NCBI GenBank assembly: GCA_030653175.1
Contig: JAURZV010000032.1
Coordinates: 1-57,274, forward strand
Source of the DNA: Methylobacter sp.
GTDB taxonomy: Bacteria; Pseudomonadota; Gammaproteobacteria; Methylococcales; Methylomonadaceae
Length of the DNA stretch: 57,274 bases
Reading direction: 5' to 3'
Shown here: one piece after another, positions 1 to 10,301 of the stretch
Numbering within the stretch: position 1 is the first letter of the stretch
Layout: every line of letters begins with the position of its first letter
Notes under the pieces: model-generated
Seen by the model: the letters and a program-made list of their open reading frames with translations, nothing else
What the model was told of the DNA's origin: nothing
Databases searched by the model: none
Program-made: the position numbers and the translations under genes

Positions 1-40
1 CACAGCAATAAACATAAATGATAAAGTCTTCTAGTGGCAT
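1..40 (-). CDS. Transposase, N-terminal edge (partial)
   Basis: Only the first 13 residues lie in the window: an ATG read on the minus strand opens MPLEDFIIYVYCC and runs off the left edge. A strong ribosome-binding site (GGGAGGT) sits just upstream of this ATG. The peptide resembles the start of small DDE transposases that begin with a similar hydrophobic FII-V-C run, such as the IS982-like group; that assignment is from memory of the family and is tentative. Whether the gene is complete cannot be seen. Confidence 0.4.
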   Translation of the reverse strand, partial: MPLEDFIIYVYCC

Positions 41-385
41 GGCACACCTCCCGCTATCGTATGTTTTATGATAATTTAACTTTACGACAGAAAAGGTCGT
101 CATGCCATTCTTTCTGCATTTAGAAAGTTGAGCATCGCGTAAAAATATATAATTTATTTGTAAGCAGCCAGCGCTACCAGCTAACCCTGAATTCAGGAGG
201 CACCAGAATACAAACATTGTCAATTTTTGATATTAAATCCGAGGGCGCAGCTCTTGAAGATGAATACCGATACCGGTACTGTCTGAGGTTTCTTGTTGAT
301 TAGGTTACGACTTAACTTGATGAGATTGTTGAAGGGTCGGCCAGCCGGATGCCCTTACAAAACTTCAAAAACCACAGATACCTTT
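41..385. other. Intergenic, no gene seen
   Basis: This 345-base, AT-rich gap lies between the partial transposase and the DUF2721 gene. It probably holds the outer end of the insertion sequence and downstream sequence of the DUF2721 gene. I see no convincing ORF, terminator hairpin or repeat in it. Confidence 0.5.
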
Positions 386-814
386 TTATTTCACTCTTTC
401 AATATGAATCATAGTTGCCCGTAAAGAGGCCAGCACATCGATAAACAGACAAACCATTGAGCTGAAGATAAACAACACGCTGAACACGACAAATAGAATC
501 AAAATTTCAGTGCTGATTTGATCGGTAAAGCGCAAAGTTATTGAACCCAGCATAAACACGCCGCTGCTTATCGCACTACATAAAAGCAGGCCGAAACTCC
601 ACTTGAGCACTTGACAGCGGTACACCATGGTATTGAGTTCCTTTTCCAGTTTTTCGCCTTTTTGACCGGTTTTCAGCTCATCGTAGATGTCTCTCACCCG
701 GCCTATCGCATGGGTATAACGGGCGTTTAATGTCAGTACAAAAATACCGATACTGGAAAATAAAACCAGAGAGCTGGTTATCAGTTCAACAATGCCATCC
801 AGTTTGGACAACAC
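386..814 (-). CDS. DUF2721 family membrane protein
   Basis: A 142-residue protein with an N-terminal membrane segment (about residues 10-30), a basic/acidic helical stretch containing RVRDIYDELK, and two more membrane segments (about 70-95 and 100-130). This layout fits the DUF2721 family of small inner-membrane proteins, whose function is unknown. It starts with GTG immediately after the TAA of the upstream nnrS-like gene, so the two are almost certainly co-transcribed and translationally coupled. No catalytic residues can be identified. Confidence 0.7.
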   Translation of the reverse strand: MLSKLDGIVELITSSLVLFSSIGIFVLTLNARYTHAIGRVRDIYDELKTGQKGEKLEKELNTMVYRCQVLKWSFGLLLCSAISSGVFMLGSITLRFTDQISTEILILFVVFSVLFIFSSMVCLFIDVLASLRATMIHIERVK

Positions 815-1990
815 TTAACCGTCCTGGCCGTCAATTCTTGCGCTGGTTAATATGGGCGCGTAAACAAAGACGAATAAGGAGAACGCCGCCAGCCAGGAAA
901 GTGTCGATACATAGATTAAATTTTCGTACCAGTGCGGCATCGCTATCGGCAATAAAACCCGAAACAATGCGGCGACATTAATCAGCACAAACGCTATAGC
1001 TATCGCATTGGAAGCCTTCATCGCACGGCCGGTGTGGCCTAACGATACCCTCGCCATCATGCCCAAGGTTAATACGCCGATACCGCCGAGCGTAAAAGCA
1101 TGCAGCGCCAACGACGGCAGCACTACAGAATAGGCCGATAGCGCGGTCAACATAAAGCCCAGAATTACCCAGCCGTAACCGGCATAAAGCACCCATAACA
1201 ACGGCACATACCAGATCCGTTGCACATACCAGCCGGCTAGTCTGGCGATGTTCACGGCAACGGCAACAATCGCCGCCAAGGCTAGCAAGGTTCCTGAAAT
1301 GCCGAATAATTGCAGGGCAAAGACGATTACGGCTGATGCTACAGACAAGCTATCCAGCAACGGGTTCCTGATGATCAGCGTTCCGGATATCCCCCGTTCG
1401 GTAAAGAAAGGGAAAACGCGCCCGGCGATGATCAGTATTAAGATGATAATTGTCGCAACGACCAGCTGGATCCCTATTGTTGCAATGTTTTCTTGCAATC
1501 CCAGCATTTCAGCATGGATCAAGCCGTTACCCAGAGCCAATAGCACTAACAGCCCGATAAAAAATAGATTTCTATACTGCTTTGCCTGAATGATCGGTTT
1601 GCTGACTTGATAAGCCAGGGCGGGCAAAAATGAAAAATCCACCAGTGCAATCAAGGCGTCAGGCAACGCGCCTGCATAAAACGGCAGGATGCGCCCATAA
1701 AGCCATAACAGGCACAAGCCGGCCAATTGGTCGCCGGTTAAGGTCGGTTTGCCGGTCCAGTTTTTAACCGCCGTCAATAAAAAACCTGCTATGACGGCTA
1801 CGGCATAACCCAACAGCATTTCGTGCGCATGCCAGTAGTTATCGGGATAATAATGTTCCGACGTTAACGTGCCGTTGAATATGGCATTCCAAAAGACAAT
1901 CAGAATCAGCGCCGCGAGGCCCGCCAAGGCAAAAAAGGCTCTAAATCCAAGTGCAAAAAGAGGGTAATCAAAAATAGGTTGTGATTTCAT
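815..1990 (-). CDS. nnrS: NnrS family haem/copper membrane protein
   Basis: A 391-residue polytopic membrane protein with about 12 hydrophobic segments. The N-terminus (PLFALGFRAFFALAG) and the HAHEMLLGYA motif near residue 55 are typical of NnrS. NnrS proteins are inner-membrane haem- and copper-binding proteins linked to nitric oxide metabolism and tolerance. Histidines in WHAHEM and in the later HAFTLGGIG and LGHTGR segments are likely metal or haem ligands. No denitrification genes are next to it; it is paired only with the DUF2721 gene downstream. The family assignment is strong, the role here is inferred. Confidence 0.9.
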   Translation of the reverse strand: MKSQPIFDYPLFALGFRAFFALAGLAALILIVFWNAIFNGTLTSEHYYPDNYWHAHEMLLGYAVAVIAGFLLTAVKNWTGKPTLTGDQLAGLCLLWLYGRILPFYAGALPDALIALVDFSFLPALAYQVSKPIIQAKQYRNLFFIGLLVLLALGNGLIHAEMLGLQENIATIGIQLVVATIIILILIIAGRVFPFFTERGISGTLIIRNPLLDSLSVASAVIVFALQLFGISGTLLALAAIVAVAVNIARLAGWYVQRIWYVPLLWVLYAGYGWVILGFMLTALSAYSVVLPSLALHAFTLGGIGVLTLGMMARVSLGHTGRAMKASNAIAIAFVLINVAALFRVLLPIAMPHWYENLIYVSTLSWLAAFSLFVFVYAPILTSARIDGQDG

Positions 1991-2048
1991 TGCGATGTTT
2001 CCAGCCAGTTCAGCTCAGCTCAGCGTTCGAGAATTCCGGTAATTATAC

Positions 2049-2699
2049 TCATTTCTCTCTTAAAAGAGCCCTTTGTGTTTCCAGGATGATTTTTTTTATT
2101 TTACTCAATACTTGCTGTTGCTGCTCTGGAGGCAGTTTGGCAAATTCCTGTTCAAATTCGGCCAAGCTATAGGCGGATTCATTTACTGCGTTATCCGATA
2201 CGCTAAGGCCGCAATCGGTAACGACGTGTTTAATGGGTTCGGCGGCATTTTCTAACGGTATTGCGGCGGACAGGACCTTGCGTATCATGGTATGAACGCG
2301 GATAAAAATGGACTGTCCGGTCAATATGTCATCAACGATGCGTTTGGCATAGTCTTCCGTATAGCCTTTTCGCTTGGAGTCTTTAAAGGTTTTCATTTGA
2401 ATCGTAACGGGAGAATTTTTGTCGATCTGATATTCAAAATCAAAGGCGCTACCCTGAGAGGCGACTAAACTATCGGCATCAATGACCACTTGCAAGGTAT
2501 TGTCCTTACAAACGATTTCCAGTCTGAGGTTGTCGTAAAGACCGCGGATCGGCAAAGGTGACCGGGCAAAGCTATAGGTTCGATTGCTTAATTGATCGTT
2601 TTTCTGGTGATAGCTCCAGGTATTGGCAGCGAATACGTTAAAGGGACAAAAAAACAGCAGCGCCAAAATGAGTGCTTTGGCGGTTTTGTTGTATGGCAT
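2049..2699 (-). CDS. Exported hypothetical protein
   Basis: The chosen start (MPYNKTAKALILALLFF) gives a clear Sec signal peptide ending near NVFAA. A longer in-frame start at 2786 is possible and has an AGGGG upstream, but it would put about 29 polar residues before the signal. The mature part of about 190 residues is predicted soluble, with two cysteines (near VCKDN and TDCGLSV) that could form a disulphide. It ends in a basic, Gln-rich helical tail (PPEQQQQVLSKIKK). I do not recognise a family. It probably acts in the periplasm. Its neighbours (nnrS, rubredoxin) do not reveal a role. Confidence 0.6.
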   Translation of the reverse strand: MPYNKTAKALILALLFFCPFNVFAANTWSYHQKNDQLSNRTYSFARSPLPIRGLYDNLRLEIVCKDNTLQVVIDADSLVASQGSAFDFEYQIDKNSPVTIQMKTFKDSKRKGYTEDYAKRIVDDILTGQSIFIRVHTMIRKVLSAAIPLENAAEPIKHVVTDCGLSVSDNAVNESAYSLAEFEQEFAKLPPEQQQQVLSKIKKIILETQRALLREK

Positions 2700-2816
2700 G
2701 TAGTGGTGGGGTAAAGCTATCTCTCCTTGCTCACGTCTCTTGCCTGGATCTATGTAGGCAATGTAAAAAGCACGGCTATGTTTCATTTTTGATGCCCCTA
2801 GTCCAAAAGTGCTCGA

Positions 2817-2987
2817 TTATTCCATCAACTTAAAAAAACTTTTCGGCGCGCCGCATATCGGACAATCCCAGCTGTCGGGAATATCCGCCCAGCGGGTTCC
2901 CGGTGCAATACCGCTATCAGGGTCGCCTTTGGCTTCATCATAAATATGCTCACATTCCAAACAATGATACTTTTTAAAATCCGACAT
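2817..2987 (-). CDS. Rubredoxin
   Basis: A 56-residue ORF. It carries the two rubredoxin CxxC motifs: CLEC at residues 9-12 and CPIC at 42-45, followed by GAPK. It also has the conserved YDEAKGDPD, GIAPGT and WDCP segments. These four cysteines bind one iron, making a small one-electron carrier in the cytoplasm. The start has a good ribosome-binding site (AAGAAGG, 6 bases upstream). Length and motifs match the family exactly. The electron partner cannot be deduced from the neighbours. Confidence 0.95.
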   Translation of the reverse strand: MSDFKKYHCLECEHIYDEAKGDPDSGIAPGTRWADIPDSWDCPICGAPKSFFKLME

Positions 2988-3048
2988 GTTCTGCCTTCTT
3001 AATATAATTGAAAGGGTAGTCTACGCGTGTTGAAAACCGGTTGCACGG

Positions 3049-3993
3049 TTAACCTTTGCCGCGAGTACGGGTTCTGGTGCTGGTATTGGTAGGGGATTTG
3101 TCTTTTGAAATTTCCAGCGTCTCAAAGCGTTTTTCAATAAATTGAATGATTAGATCCGCAATATCCTTGCCGCTGGCAGCTTCGATACCTTGCAATCCGG
3201 GCGATGAGTTAACCTCCATAATGACCGGGCCGTGATTAGAGCGCAGCATATCGACCCCGCACACGTTCAGTCCCATGATTTTTGCGGCTCGCACCGCGGT
3301 AGAACGTTCTTCAGGCGTTAAACGCACTAAAGTTGCAGAACCGCCGCGGTGTAAATTCGAACGAAACTCACCTGCCGTTGCTTGGCGTTTCATTGCGGCA
3401 ACGACTTTGCCGTCTACTACAAAGCAGCGAATGTCACTGCCACCGGCTTCCTTGATAAATTCTTGAACCATGATGTTGGCTTTTAGTCCCATAAAAGCCT
3501 GAATAACACTCTCTGCGGCATTGTGGGTTTCTGCCAGAACCACACCGATGCCTTGCGTGCCTTCCAACAATTTAATCACCAGCGGAGCGCCGCCAACCTG
3601 AGCGATTAAATCTTCAATGTCGTCAGGATTATTGGCAAAACCGGTTACCGGCAGGCCGATCCCTTTTCTGGCAAGTAATTGGGTCGACCTTAATTTGTCG
3701 CGCGACCGTGATATGGCCACAGACTCGTTCAAAGGAAAAACATTCATCATCTCAAATTGTCTCAATACCGCAGTCCCGTAGAAAGTGACTGAAGCGCCAA
3801 TTCTGGGAATAACGGCATCAAATCCCGTTAAGTCTTCACCCCGATAATGGATAGAAGGATTATGCGAGGTAATATTCATATAGCAACGCAATACATCCAA
3901 AACCCGTACCTTATGGCCCCGTGCTTCTGCGGCTTTAACCAATCGAGAGGTCGAATACAGTTTGGGGTTACGGGACAAAATAGCTATTTTCAT
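3049..3993 (-). CDS. rimK: RimK-like ATP-grasp glutamate ligase
   Basis: A 314-residue ATP-grasp enzyme. The N-terminal RimK pre-domain starts [18 protein letters not shown]. The ATP-grasp core has the [15 protein letters not shown] glycine loop near residue 140, [20 protein letters not shown], and the metal-binding end motif [14 protein letters not shown] near 260. RimK adds glutamates to the C-terminus of ribosomal protein S6, and homologues act on other carboxylates. The C-terminal tail ([16 protein letters not shown]) is low-complexity and not part of the catalytic fold. It stands alone on the minus strand, about 240 bases from lpd. Confidence 0.9.
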   Translation of the reverse strand: MKIAILSRNPKLYSTSRLVKAAEARGHKVRVLDVLRCYMNITSHNPSIHYRGEDLTGFDAVIPRIGASVTFYGTAVLRQFEMMNVFPLNESVAISRSRDKLRSTQLLARKGIGLPVTGFANNPDDIEDLIAQVGGAPLVIKLLEGTQGIGVVLAETHNAAESVIQAFMGLKANIMVQEFIKEAGGSDIRCFVVDGKVVAAMKRQATAGEFRSNLHRGGSATLVRLTPEERSTAVRAAKIMGLNVCGVDMLRSNHGPVIMEVNSSPGLQGIEAASGKDIADLIIQFIEKRFETLEISKDKSPTNTSTRTRTRGKG

Positions 3994-4231
3994 AAAGACT
4001 TAAGTTCTCGATTTATACTTTAAGGTAAAGATATATTTTGACACGAAATAAGGCAGGATGCTTTAGAAATGGGACACTAGAAAGAACGTGTACGGTTTCA
4101 TGATTGAGTTAACGTAGCCTAATCCGATATATCAAGTGCAAGTTTGTGCGAGTAAACAAAGTTAAAATCATGTTTGGATAAGAGGTCGAATACCCTGAAA
4201 TAACCAAGGCAACCGATGCCGGCTCTAGTTG

Positions 4232-5659
4232 TTATTTCTTGTTTTTAAGCAAAAGCGCTGCTCCATGCAGGGCTTTTGCAAGGGTAGGGTGGGCGTGTAT
4301 GGTTCTGGCCAGGTCTTCGCTGCTGGCGGAAAACTCCATAGCCAGCACGGCTTCGGCAATCATTTCGGAGGCTTGTGTGCCGATGATATGAATGCCGAGC
4401 AGGGCATCGGTTTCTGCGTGTGCGATGATTTTAACCATGCCCTCAGTTTGACCAATGGCTTGAGCGCGAGCTGTGGCTTTTAACGGAAAGGTGCCGATTT
4501 TGATGGGTTCGCCCATGGCCCTTAAGGCTTGTTCGGTTTGACCTACCCAGGCAATCTCAGGGTCGGTGAAAACAACGCTGGGCAGGAGATCGTAGTTGAC
4601 GGGGTTGTGGAGGCCGGCGATTTGTTCGGCAACGAATAACCCTTCTTCTATGCCTTTATGGGCAATCATGGGGCCGAGCAAGGTCAGGTCGCCTATCGCA
4701 TAAACGCCGGGCTGGGTGGTGCGGCAGTTTTCATCGACATGGACATAACCGTTTTCGTCGAGCAATAAATTGGCTTCCGCGGCGGCCAGATTTTCGGTAT
4801 TGGGTTTTCGACCGGACGCAACAATCAATTTATCGACACGCAGGGCATGGGTGCCCTCACTATCCTGGTATTCTACGGTGACTTTTTTACTGCCTTTTTT
4901 GGCTGAAATAACCCGCGCGCCCAAGCGCAGTTCCAGTCCCTGTTCGCTATAGATACGATAGGCCTCTCGCGCAATTTGCTGGTCGGCCATGCTTAAAAAT
5001 GATTCCTGCGCTTCCAGCAGAATGGTTTCAGCGCCGAGTCTGTTCCAAATGCCTGCTAATTCGAGGCCGATAACGCCAGCACCGATAATGGCTAAGCGCT
5101 TGGGTACTGAGTTGAGGTTTAAGGCCATCGTCGAATCGATAATAAACTCATTATCGATCGGCGCACAGGATAAATCGATTGGAGAGGAGCCGGTGGCCAG
5201 AATAATGTGCTTGGCTTCGAGCATCGATACAGCCGAGCGATCGGCTGGCGTGACTTCTACAAAATGCTCATTGAGCAGCTTGGCCTCCGCTTGAATACAG
5301 TCGATTTTGTAATGGGCGAACGAGTCGGCAATTTGTCGACTGAGTGCTTTAACAATATCGTTTTTGCGCTTCATCATCAGCGCAATATCCACAGAAACTG
5401 CCTCTGCCTGAATGCCGTGTTCTTTTAAATTGTAATTGATCGATTGATAAATTTTCGCCGATTCCAGCAAGGCGATAGATGCAACACAACCGGCATTAAG
5501 ATAAGTGCCGCCCAGGCTGCTTTGACCTTGTTCATTGCGCCAGTTATCTATACAGGCGGTTTTTAAGCCGAGCTGTGCGCATCGGATGGCGCTGGAATAA
5601 CCCGCAGGCCCAGCTCCGATCACGATTACGTCAAACGAAGTTGTTTGTTTTTTTGTCAT
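4232..5659 (-). CDS. lpd: Dihydrolipoyl dehydrogenase homologue lacking active-site Cys and Glu
   Basis: A 475-residue FAD/NAD flavoprotein with all usual domains: FAD motif GAGPAGYSSA (residues 15-24), NAD motif GAGVIGLELAG near 190, second FAD motif YAIGDL near 315, and a C-terminal dimer domain. E3 normally reoxidises lipoyl groups with a CLNVGCIPSK disulphide. Here the sequence is YLNAGCVASI: the first Cys is Tyr53 (TAT at 5501-5503) and the usual Lys is Ile62. At the C-terminus the His-Glu pair reads HPTLAK, with Lys462 in place of Glu. The fold is intact but the dithiol chemistry should fail. It follows sucA-sucB after a 400-base repeat-filled gap. It may be a decaying or repurposed E3. 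Confidence 0.85.
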   Translation of the reverse strand: MTKKQTTSFDVIVIGAGPAGYSSAIRCAQLGLKTACIDNWRNEQGQSSLGGTYLNAGCVASIALLESAKIYQSINYNLKEHGIQAEAVSVDIALMMKRKNDIVKALSRQIADSFAHYKIDCIQAEAKLLNEHFVEVTPADRSAVSMLEAKHIILATGSSPIDLSCAPIDNEFIIDSTMALNLNSVPKRLAIIGAGVIGLELAGIWNRLGAETILLEAQESFLSMADQQIAREAYRIYSEQGLELRLGARVISAKKGSKKVTVEYQDSEGTHALRVDKLIVASGRKPNTENLAAAEANLLLDENGYVHVDENCRTTQPGVYAIGDLTLLGPMIAHKGIEEGLFVAEQIAGLHNPVNYDLLPSVVFTDPEIAWVGQTEQALRAMGEPIKIGTFPLKATARAQAIGQTEGMVKIIAHAETDALLGIHIIGTQASEMIAEAVLAMEFSASSEDLARTIHAHPTLAKALHGAALLLKNKK

Positions 5660-6056
5660 AATTATATGCTACCTCGTTCCCAAGCGGCGTGCCTTGTGCT
5701 TGGAATGGTTACGCTGGTTCCCAGGCTCCAGCCTCATCGTTATACACATATTCCGTTGGCACCAAATCAGCTTGGATGCCAACGCAAAGGCTTTTTAAGG
5801 CTACTGCTGGAGTGCAGGCTTCGCCTGCAAGCGCAAGCAAAGCCTGCACTCCAGTTTGTCTCGTTCCCACGCAACGCGCTCATGTTATACACATGTCTGC
5901 GAGACACCGTTATTCCGGCAGGGGTGCCGGAATAACGGTGTCTAATTGACACTTGTGTATAAAGACGAGAGCTCCAGCTTGGGAACTAGCACAATCAGTG
6001 TTTATCCATCTAATCCGTGTCATCTGTGTGCTATTTTCTTAAATGCTGAGTAGTCG
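5660..6056. repeat. Intergenic palindromic repeat cluster between sucB and lpd
   Basis: This gap has no gene but is packed with inverted repeats. One perfect 15-base pair lies at 5807-5821 and 5840-5854 (arms CTGGAGTGCAGGCTT). A perfect 17-base pair lies at 5902-5918 and 5927-5943 (arms AGACACCGTTATTCCGG). Pieces of the CTCGTTCCCACGC family, seen again at 16388-16527, occur near 5666 and 5863. A GCTCCAGCTTGGGAACT piece near 5971 is also found near 50165. The hairpins probably reduce or end transcription from sucAB into lpd. Confidence 0.75.
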
Positions 6057-7316
6057 CTATATATTAAGCAACAGGTGAGCGGGCGCTTCCAGGCATTCTT
6101 TGATGGTGACTAAAAATTGTACGGCCTCGCGACCGTCAACCAATCGATGATCGTACGATAAAGCCAGATACATGATCGGCCTGATAACAATCTGTCCGTT
6201 TTCAACCACCGGCCTTTCCTTGATGGCATGCATGCCCAAGATAGCGCATTGCGGCGGATTGAGTATCGGCGTGGACAGCATGGAACCGAAAATGCCGCCG
6301 TTGGTAATGGTGAAGGTGCCGCCTTTTAAGTCATCGTAGGTCAGAGTGCCGGCCCTGGTCTTTGCGCCGAAATCGACGATACTTTGTTCGATGCCGGCAA
6401 AATCGAGTTGATCCGCATCGCGCAATACCGGCACAATCAGGCCGCGCTCGGTGCTGACCGCAATGCCTATGTCATAGTAGCCGTGATAGATAATGTCGTT
6501 ATCGTCTATGGAGGCGTTGATGGCCGGAAAGCGCTTTAAAGCCTCGATAGAAGCCTTAACAAAGAAAGACATAAAGCCCAGTTTGACATGGTGCTTTTTT
6601 TCAAAGCGTTCTTTGTACTGGTTGCGAAGATCAATCACGTTTTGCATGTTGACCTCATTAAATGTAGTCAACATGGCCGCATTTTGCTGTGCCTGCAACA
6701 GGCGTTCGGCAACTTTGGCTCTTAGCCTAGTCATGGGAACGCGCTGTTCCGGCCGCAGGTTTGAAATCCCCCTGCCTTCGGCTTCCCTTTTTATCAAAGG
6801 AGGACTTTCTGCCTCCCCCTTTGATAAAGGGGGATTGAGGGGGATTTCTTTGACCGCCGGGGCTATCAGCTGAGCTTCCTGCAGGGTTTTTTTATGGAGA
6901 TAATCCAACACATCGGTTTTAGTAAGACGCCCATCCTTGCCAGAGCCTTTGATAGCGAAAGGATCCAGCGCATTCTCGGCAATTAACCGGCGTACCGACG
7001 GGCTTAGCGGGATATCCGACTCTTCCCCGTCCTCAGGTTCAGGGCTGGTCGCCGCTGTTCTTGGGCCTTCTTCTGCGGCTTGAGGTTCAAGCAAAGCCAG
7101 TATCTCGCCGCCAACAACAATGGAACCGTCTTCCTTGAGGATTTTGCCAAGGATGCCGGATTCCGGTGCAGGGACTTCAAGCACAACTTTGTCCGTTTCA
7201 AGATCAACGAGGTTTTCGTTTTTAATAACAGTGTCGCCGGGTTGCTTATGCCAAGTGATCAGCGTTGCATCGGAGACGGATTCGGGTAGGTTGGGAACTA
7301 TGACTTCAATGCTCAT
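6057..7316 (-). CDS. sucB: 2-oxoglutarate dehydrogenase E2 (dihydrolipoyl succinyltransferase)
   Basis: A 419-residue E2 core of the 2-oxoglutarate dehydrogenase complex; it moves the succinyl group from the lipoyl arm to CoA. The lipoyl domain (1-75) has ETDKVVLEV with lipoyl Lys43. The subunit-binding domain lies near 104-140 ([11 protein letters not shown]...[12 protein letters not shown]). The catalytic domain (about 195-419) ends with the active-site motif [12 protein letters not shown]. The linker at about residues 157-185 is encoded by an inserted palindromic repeat (see 6763-6848). It starts 2 bases after sucA ends, so the two are one transcript. The catalytic residues are intact, unlike those in the downstream lpd. 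Confidence 0.95.
   Translation of the reverse strand: MSIEVIVPNLPESVSDATLITWHKQPGDTVIKNENLVDLETDKVVLEVPAPESGILGKILKEDGSIVVGGEILALLEPQAAEEGPRTAATSPEPEDGEESDIPLSPSVRRLIAENALDPFAIKGSGKDGRLTKTDVLDYLHKKTLQEAQLIAPAVKEIPLNPPLSKGEAESPPLIKREAEGRGISNLRPEQRVPMTRLRAKVAERLLQAQQNAAMLTTFNEVNMQNVIDLRNQYKERFEKKHHVKLGFMSFFVKASIEALKRFPAINASIDDNDIIYHGYYDIGIAVSTERGLIVPVLRDADQLDFAGIEQSIVDFGAKTRAGTLTYDDLKGGTFTITNGGIFGSMLSTPILNPPQCAILGMHAIKERPVVENGQIVIRPIMYLALSYDHRLVDGREAVQFLVTIKECLEAPAHLLLNI
6763..6848. repeat. Palindromic repeat inserted in frame in the sucB linker
   Basis: The outer arms GAAATCCCCCT (6763-6773) and AGGGGGATTTC (6838-6848) are perfect inverted repeats. A second, nested pair (TTATCAAAGG / CCTTTGATAA type) lies inside. 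This is the widespread AATCCCCC...TTTGATAAAGGGGG style of bacterial intergenic repeat. Read on the minus strand it encodes a peptide with NPPLSKGE that is unlike E2 linkers, and the reading frame is kept through it. Confidence 0.85.
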
Positions 7317-7317
7317 G

Positions 7318-10146
7318 TTATTTTCCTGAAAGTTTGCCGTAAAGAGCCGATTGAACGACTGCTTTTTGTTGTTCTATATGGACGCGGAAATTGCCGACAG
7401 CAGGCGCTGCCGATGCCTCTCGACCGGCATAAGTCATACTGATTTTGGAGCCGAGATTATCGCTAAAGTGATGTCTGGACTGATACCAGGCGCCTTGATT
7501 TTGCGGTTCTTCCTGACACCAGATGAACTCTTTAAGATGCGGGTATTTGCCGACTTCCGCTTTAAATAACTCATCGGGAAAAGGGTAGAGCTGTTCTATG
7601 CGGGCAATAGCGACGTGCTTAAGGTCGTCCTGACGCCGTGTTTCCAGCAGGTCGTAATAGACTTTGCCCGCGCACATGACCAGGCGAGTCACTTTTTTGG
7701 GATTGATGTCGTCCTGCTCGCCGATGACGGGCAGGAATTGACCGTCCGTTAAATCTTCCAGTGTGGAAACCGCAAGCTTATGACGCAGCAAACTCTTGGG
7801 ACTCATGACTATCAACGGTTTTCGATAGGGGCGCAGCATCTGACGACGCAGCAAGTGAAATATTTGCGCAGGCGTAGTCGGACTGCAAACCTGGATATTA
7901 TGTTCGGCACACAGTTGCAGATAGCGTTCCAGCCGGGCTGAGGAGTGTTCCGGCCCCTGGCCTTCAAAGCCGTGCGGAAGCAGCATCACCAGATTGCACA
8001 TGCGCCCCCATTTGGTTTCGCCGGAACTGATAAACTGGTCGATAACCACTTGCGCGCCATTGGCAAAATCGCCGAATTGCGCTTCCCAAATAACCAGGGT
8101 ATTCGGCATCGTCGTACTGTAGCCGTATTCGAAACCTAACACGCCCGCCTCGGACAGCAGGGAATCGAAAATCTGCGCAATGCCCTGATCTTTGTCCAGA
8201 TGTTTAATCGGCGTATAGGTTTTATTATGTAGTTGATTATGCAAAACAGCATGGCGATGCACAAAGGTGCCGCGACCGACATCCTGCCCGGTCAAACGAA
8301 CATTATACTTTTCCATTAACAGCGTCGCGTAAGCCATGTTTTCGGCAAACCCCCAGTCCAGCGGCATCGCTCCCGCCGCCATTTTACGGCGGTTGTCCAT
8401 GACTTTGGCGACTCTGGGGTGCATTTCAAAACCGGTCGGCAGTCGTTGCATTCTGTCGCTGCAAAAGCGCAGACGATCCATAGAAACCGAGGTGTCGCAG
8501 GGTGACTTCCAGTCGGTGCCCAGGAATTTGTTCCATTGATTGGTGTACGGATAGGGACCGTCGGCCAGGATAGGTCTGGAAACAACTTCACCGGCTTCCA
8601 GCAGTTTTTGGTAATTTTGTTCCAACTCTGTCGCTTGTTCAACAGTGATAAGCCCGGTTTTGATGAGTTTTTCGGCGTAAAGTTTCCGCGTAGTCTTAAG
8701 TTTGCGGATTTTTTTATACATCAAGGGTTGGGTGGTCGAAGGCTCATCGGCTTCATTATGTCCAAGCCTGCGATAGCAAATAAGGTCGATGACCACATCT
8801 TTATTAAAAGTCATCCGGTAGTCCATTGCCAGTTTGGTTACAAATATAACTGCGTCCGGATCATCGCCATTGACATGGAAAACCGGCGCCTGGATCATGC
8901 TGGCCACATCGGTGCAATAAAGCGTGGAGCGCGCATCCAGCGGGTTGCTGGTGGTAAAGCCGATTTGATTGTTGATGACGATATGGACGGTTCCGCCGGT
9001 ATAAAAAGCGCGGGTTTGCGACATGTTCAAGGTTTCCATGACGATGCCTTGTCCGGAAAAGGCCGCATCGCCGTGGATTAAAATGGGGATTACCGTATTT
9101 TTGCCGTTTATTCCCGCTCGGTCCTGACGGGCTTTAACCGAACCTTCGACAACCGGGTTGATGATCTCCAAATGTGATGGGTTGAATGCCAGCGTTATAT
9201 GAACAGGGCCTCCAGGCGTACTGATGTCGGACGAAAAGCCCATGTGATATTTCACATCGCCGGTACCGACACCCGGCGAAAGCGGCGATGTACCGGCAAA
9301 CTCATTAAACAGGCTGGCAGGACTTTTGCCCAGAATGTTGACCAGCACATTTAACCGGCCTCGGTGAGCCATGCCGATCACAATCTCATTAACGCCTTTT
9401 GCGCCAAATCCTTGGGTTAATTCATCCAGAATTGGAATCAGCGATTCGCCGCCTTCCAAAGAAAAACGTTTTTGACCGACAAACCGATTATGCAAATGAC
9501 TTTCTATGCCTTCCGCGGCAGTCAATAGCTTAAGCGTCCAGAGTTTTTTTTCAGGTTCCAGCTCCAGGTTGGCTTTAGAGCTTTCCAAACGGTTTATTAT
9601 CCAGCGCCTGATATGGGTATCGACTATGTGCATGTATTCAGAGCCGATGCTGCCGCAGTAAATCTCTTGCAGATTGGCAATAATGTCGCGTAAGGGCAGC
9701 CGGTCGCCACCATAAAGCGCACCGGTGTCGAACAAGGTATCCATATCAGGCTCGGAGAGACCGTAATAAGCGGGATCCATATCGGGAGGAGGAGGCGAGG
9801 TTTTGCCCAATGGGTTATTGGCGGCAATCTGATGGCCGCGAACCCGGTAATGATTAATAAGCCTGGCAACAGCCGATTGCTTTTTGACGCTTTCTTCGGT
9901 AAAGCCTTGTAATTTCGCCAATCTGCCTTGAGATTTAAGCGCAAGCTGCGCAAAGCGTTCTACGACAGGGCTATGAGGTGTCTCAAAATCAGCGCCGTCG
10001 TGAATTTCGTTGAATTTTTTTTGCCAGCTGGGTTCAACCGAGTCAGGGTCTTCGAGAAACCGTTCGTATAAGTTCTCAACAAAGCCGGCGTTGCTACCAT
10101 AGAGAGAAGAAGAATCTTGAAAAAGTTTAAGCAGCTTACTCATCAT
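7318..10146 (-). CDS. sucA: 2-oxoglutarate dehydrogenase E1
   Basis: A 942-residue thiamine-diphosphate-dependent E1 subunit that decarboxylates 2-oxoglutarate and succinylates the lipoyl group of SucB. Visible landmarks are an N-terminal [20 protein letters not shown] segment, [13 protein letters not shown], the active-site [11 protein letters not shown], the ThDP/Mg motif [10 protein letters not shown], and [12 protein letters not shown]. The pyrimidine-domain residues [13 protein letters not shown] lie near residue 690. The length matches complete E1 (about 930-950). Two ATGs in tandem (MMSK) are possible starts. The promoter should lie in the 155-base gap shared with the divergent DUF2914 gene. 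Confidence 0.97.
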   Translation of the reverse strand: MMSKLLKLFQDSSSLYGSNAGFVENLYERFLEDPDSVEPSWQKKFNEIHDGADFETPHSPVVERFAQLALKSQGRLAKLQGFTEESVKKQSAVARLINHYRVRGHQIAANNPLGKTSPPPPDMDPAYYGLSEPDMDTLFDTGALYGGDRLPLRDIIANLQEIYCGSIGSEYMHIVDTHIRRWIINRLESSKANLELEPEKKLWTLKLLTAAEGIESHLHNRFVGQKRFSLEGGESLIPILDELTQGFGAKGVNEIVIGMAHRGRLNVLVNILGKSPASLFNEFAGTSPLSPGVGTGDVKYHMGFSSDISTPGGPVHITLAFNPSHLEIINPVVEGSVKARQDRAGINGKNTVIPILIHGDAAFSGQGIVMETLNMSQTRAFYTGGTVHIVINNQIGFTTSNPLDARSTLYCTDVASMIQAPVFHVNGDDPDAVIFVTKLAMDYRMTFNKDVVIDLICYRRLGHNEADEPSTTQPLMYKKIRKLKTTRKLYAEKLIKTGLITVEQATELEQNYQKLLEAGEVVSRPILADGPYPYTNQWNKFLGTDWKSPCDTSVSMDRLRFCSDRMQRLPTGFEMHPRVAKVMDNRRKMAAGAMPLDWGFAENMAYATLLMEKYNVRLTGQDVGRGTFVHRHAVLHNQLHNKTYTPIKHLDKDQGIAQIFDSLLSEAGVLGFEYGYSTTMPNTLVIWEAQFGDFANGAQVVIDQFISSGETKWGRMCNLVMLLPHGFEGQGPEHSSARLERYLQLCAEHNIQVCSPTTPAQIFHLLRRQMLRPYRKPLIVMSPKSLLRHKLAVSTLEDLTDGQFLPVIGEQDDINPKKVTRLVMCAGKVYYDLLETRRQDDLKHVAIARIEQLYPFPDELFKAEVGKYPHLKEFIWCQEEPQNQGAWYQSRHHFSDNLGSKISMTYAGREASAAPAVGNFRVHIEQQKAVVQSALYGKLSGK

Positions 10147-10301
10147 GAATGTCCAATTTATTCTGTAAGGATTTTGTCTTTGTCTGAACTCTTAAGTAGT
10201 ATGTTACCAAGGTTTAACGCATTCGCTGACTAAAATATGCGATGCTGAGCCAAGAAAGACAACCAATTATTTTCATCTAAAAGTATGGTCGATATGATTT
10301 T

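Noticed and set aside
5645-5952. ORFs of 60-96 residues on both strands between sucB and lpd
   Set aside because: They cover hairpin repeats and show no recognisable protein features.
9624-9953. 109-residue minus-strand ORF and other long frames inside sucA
   Set aside because: They are shadow frames of a clearly coding gene.
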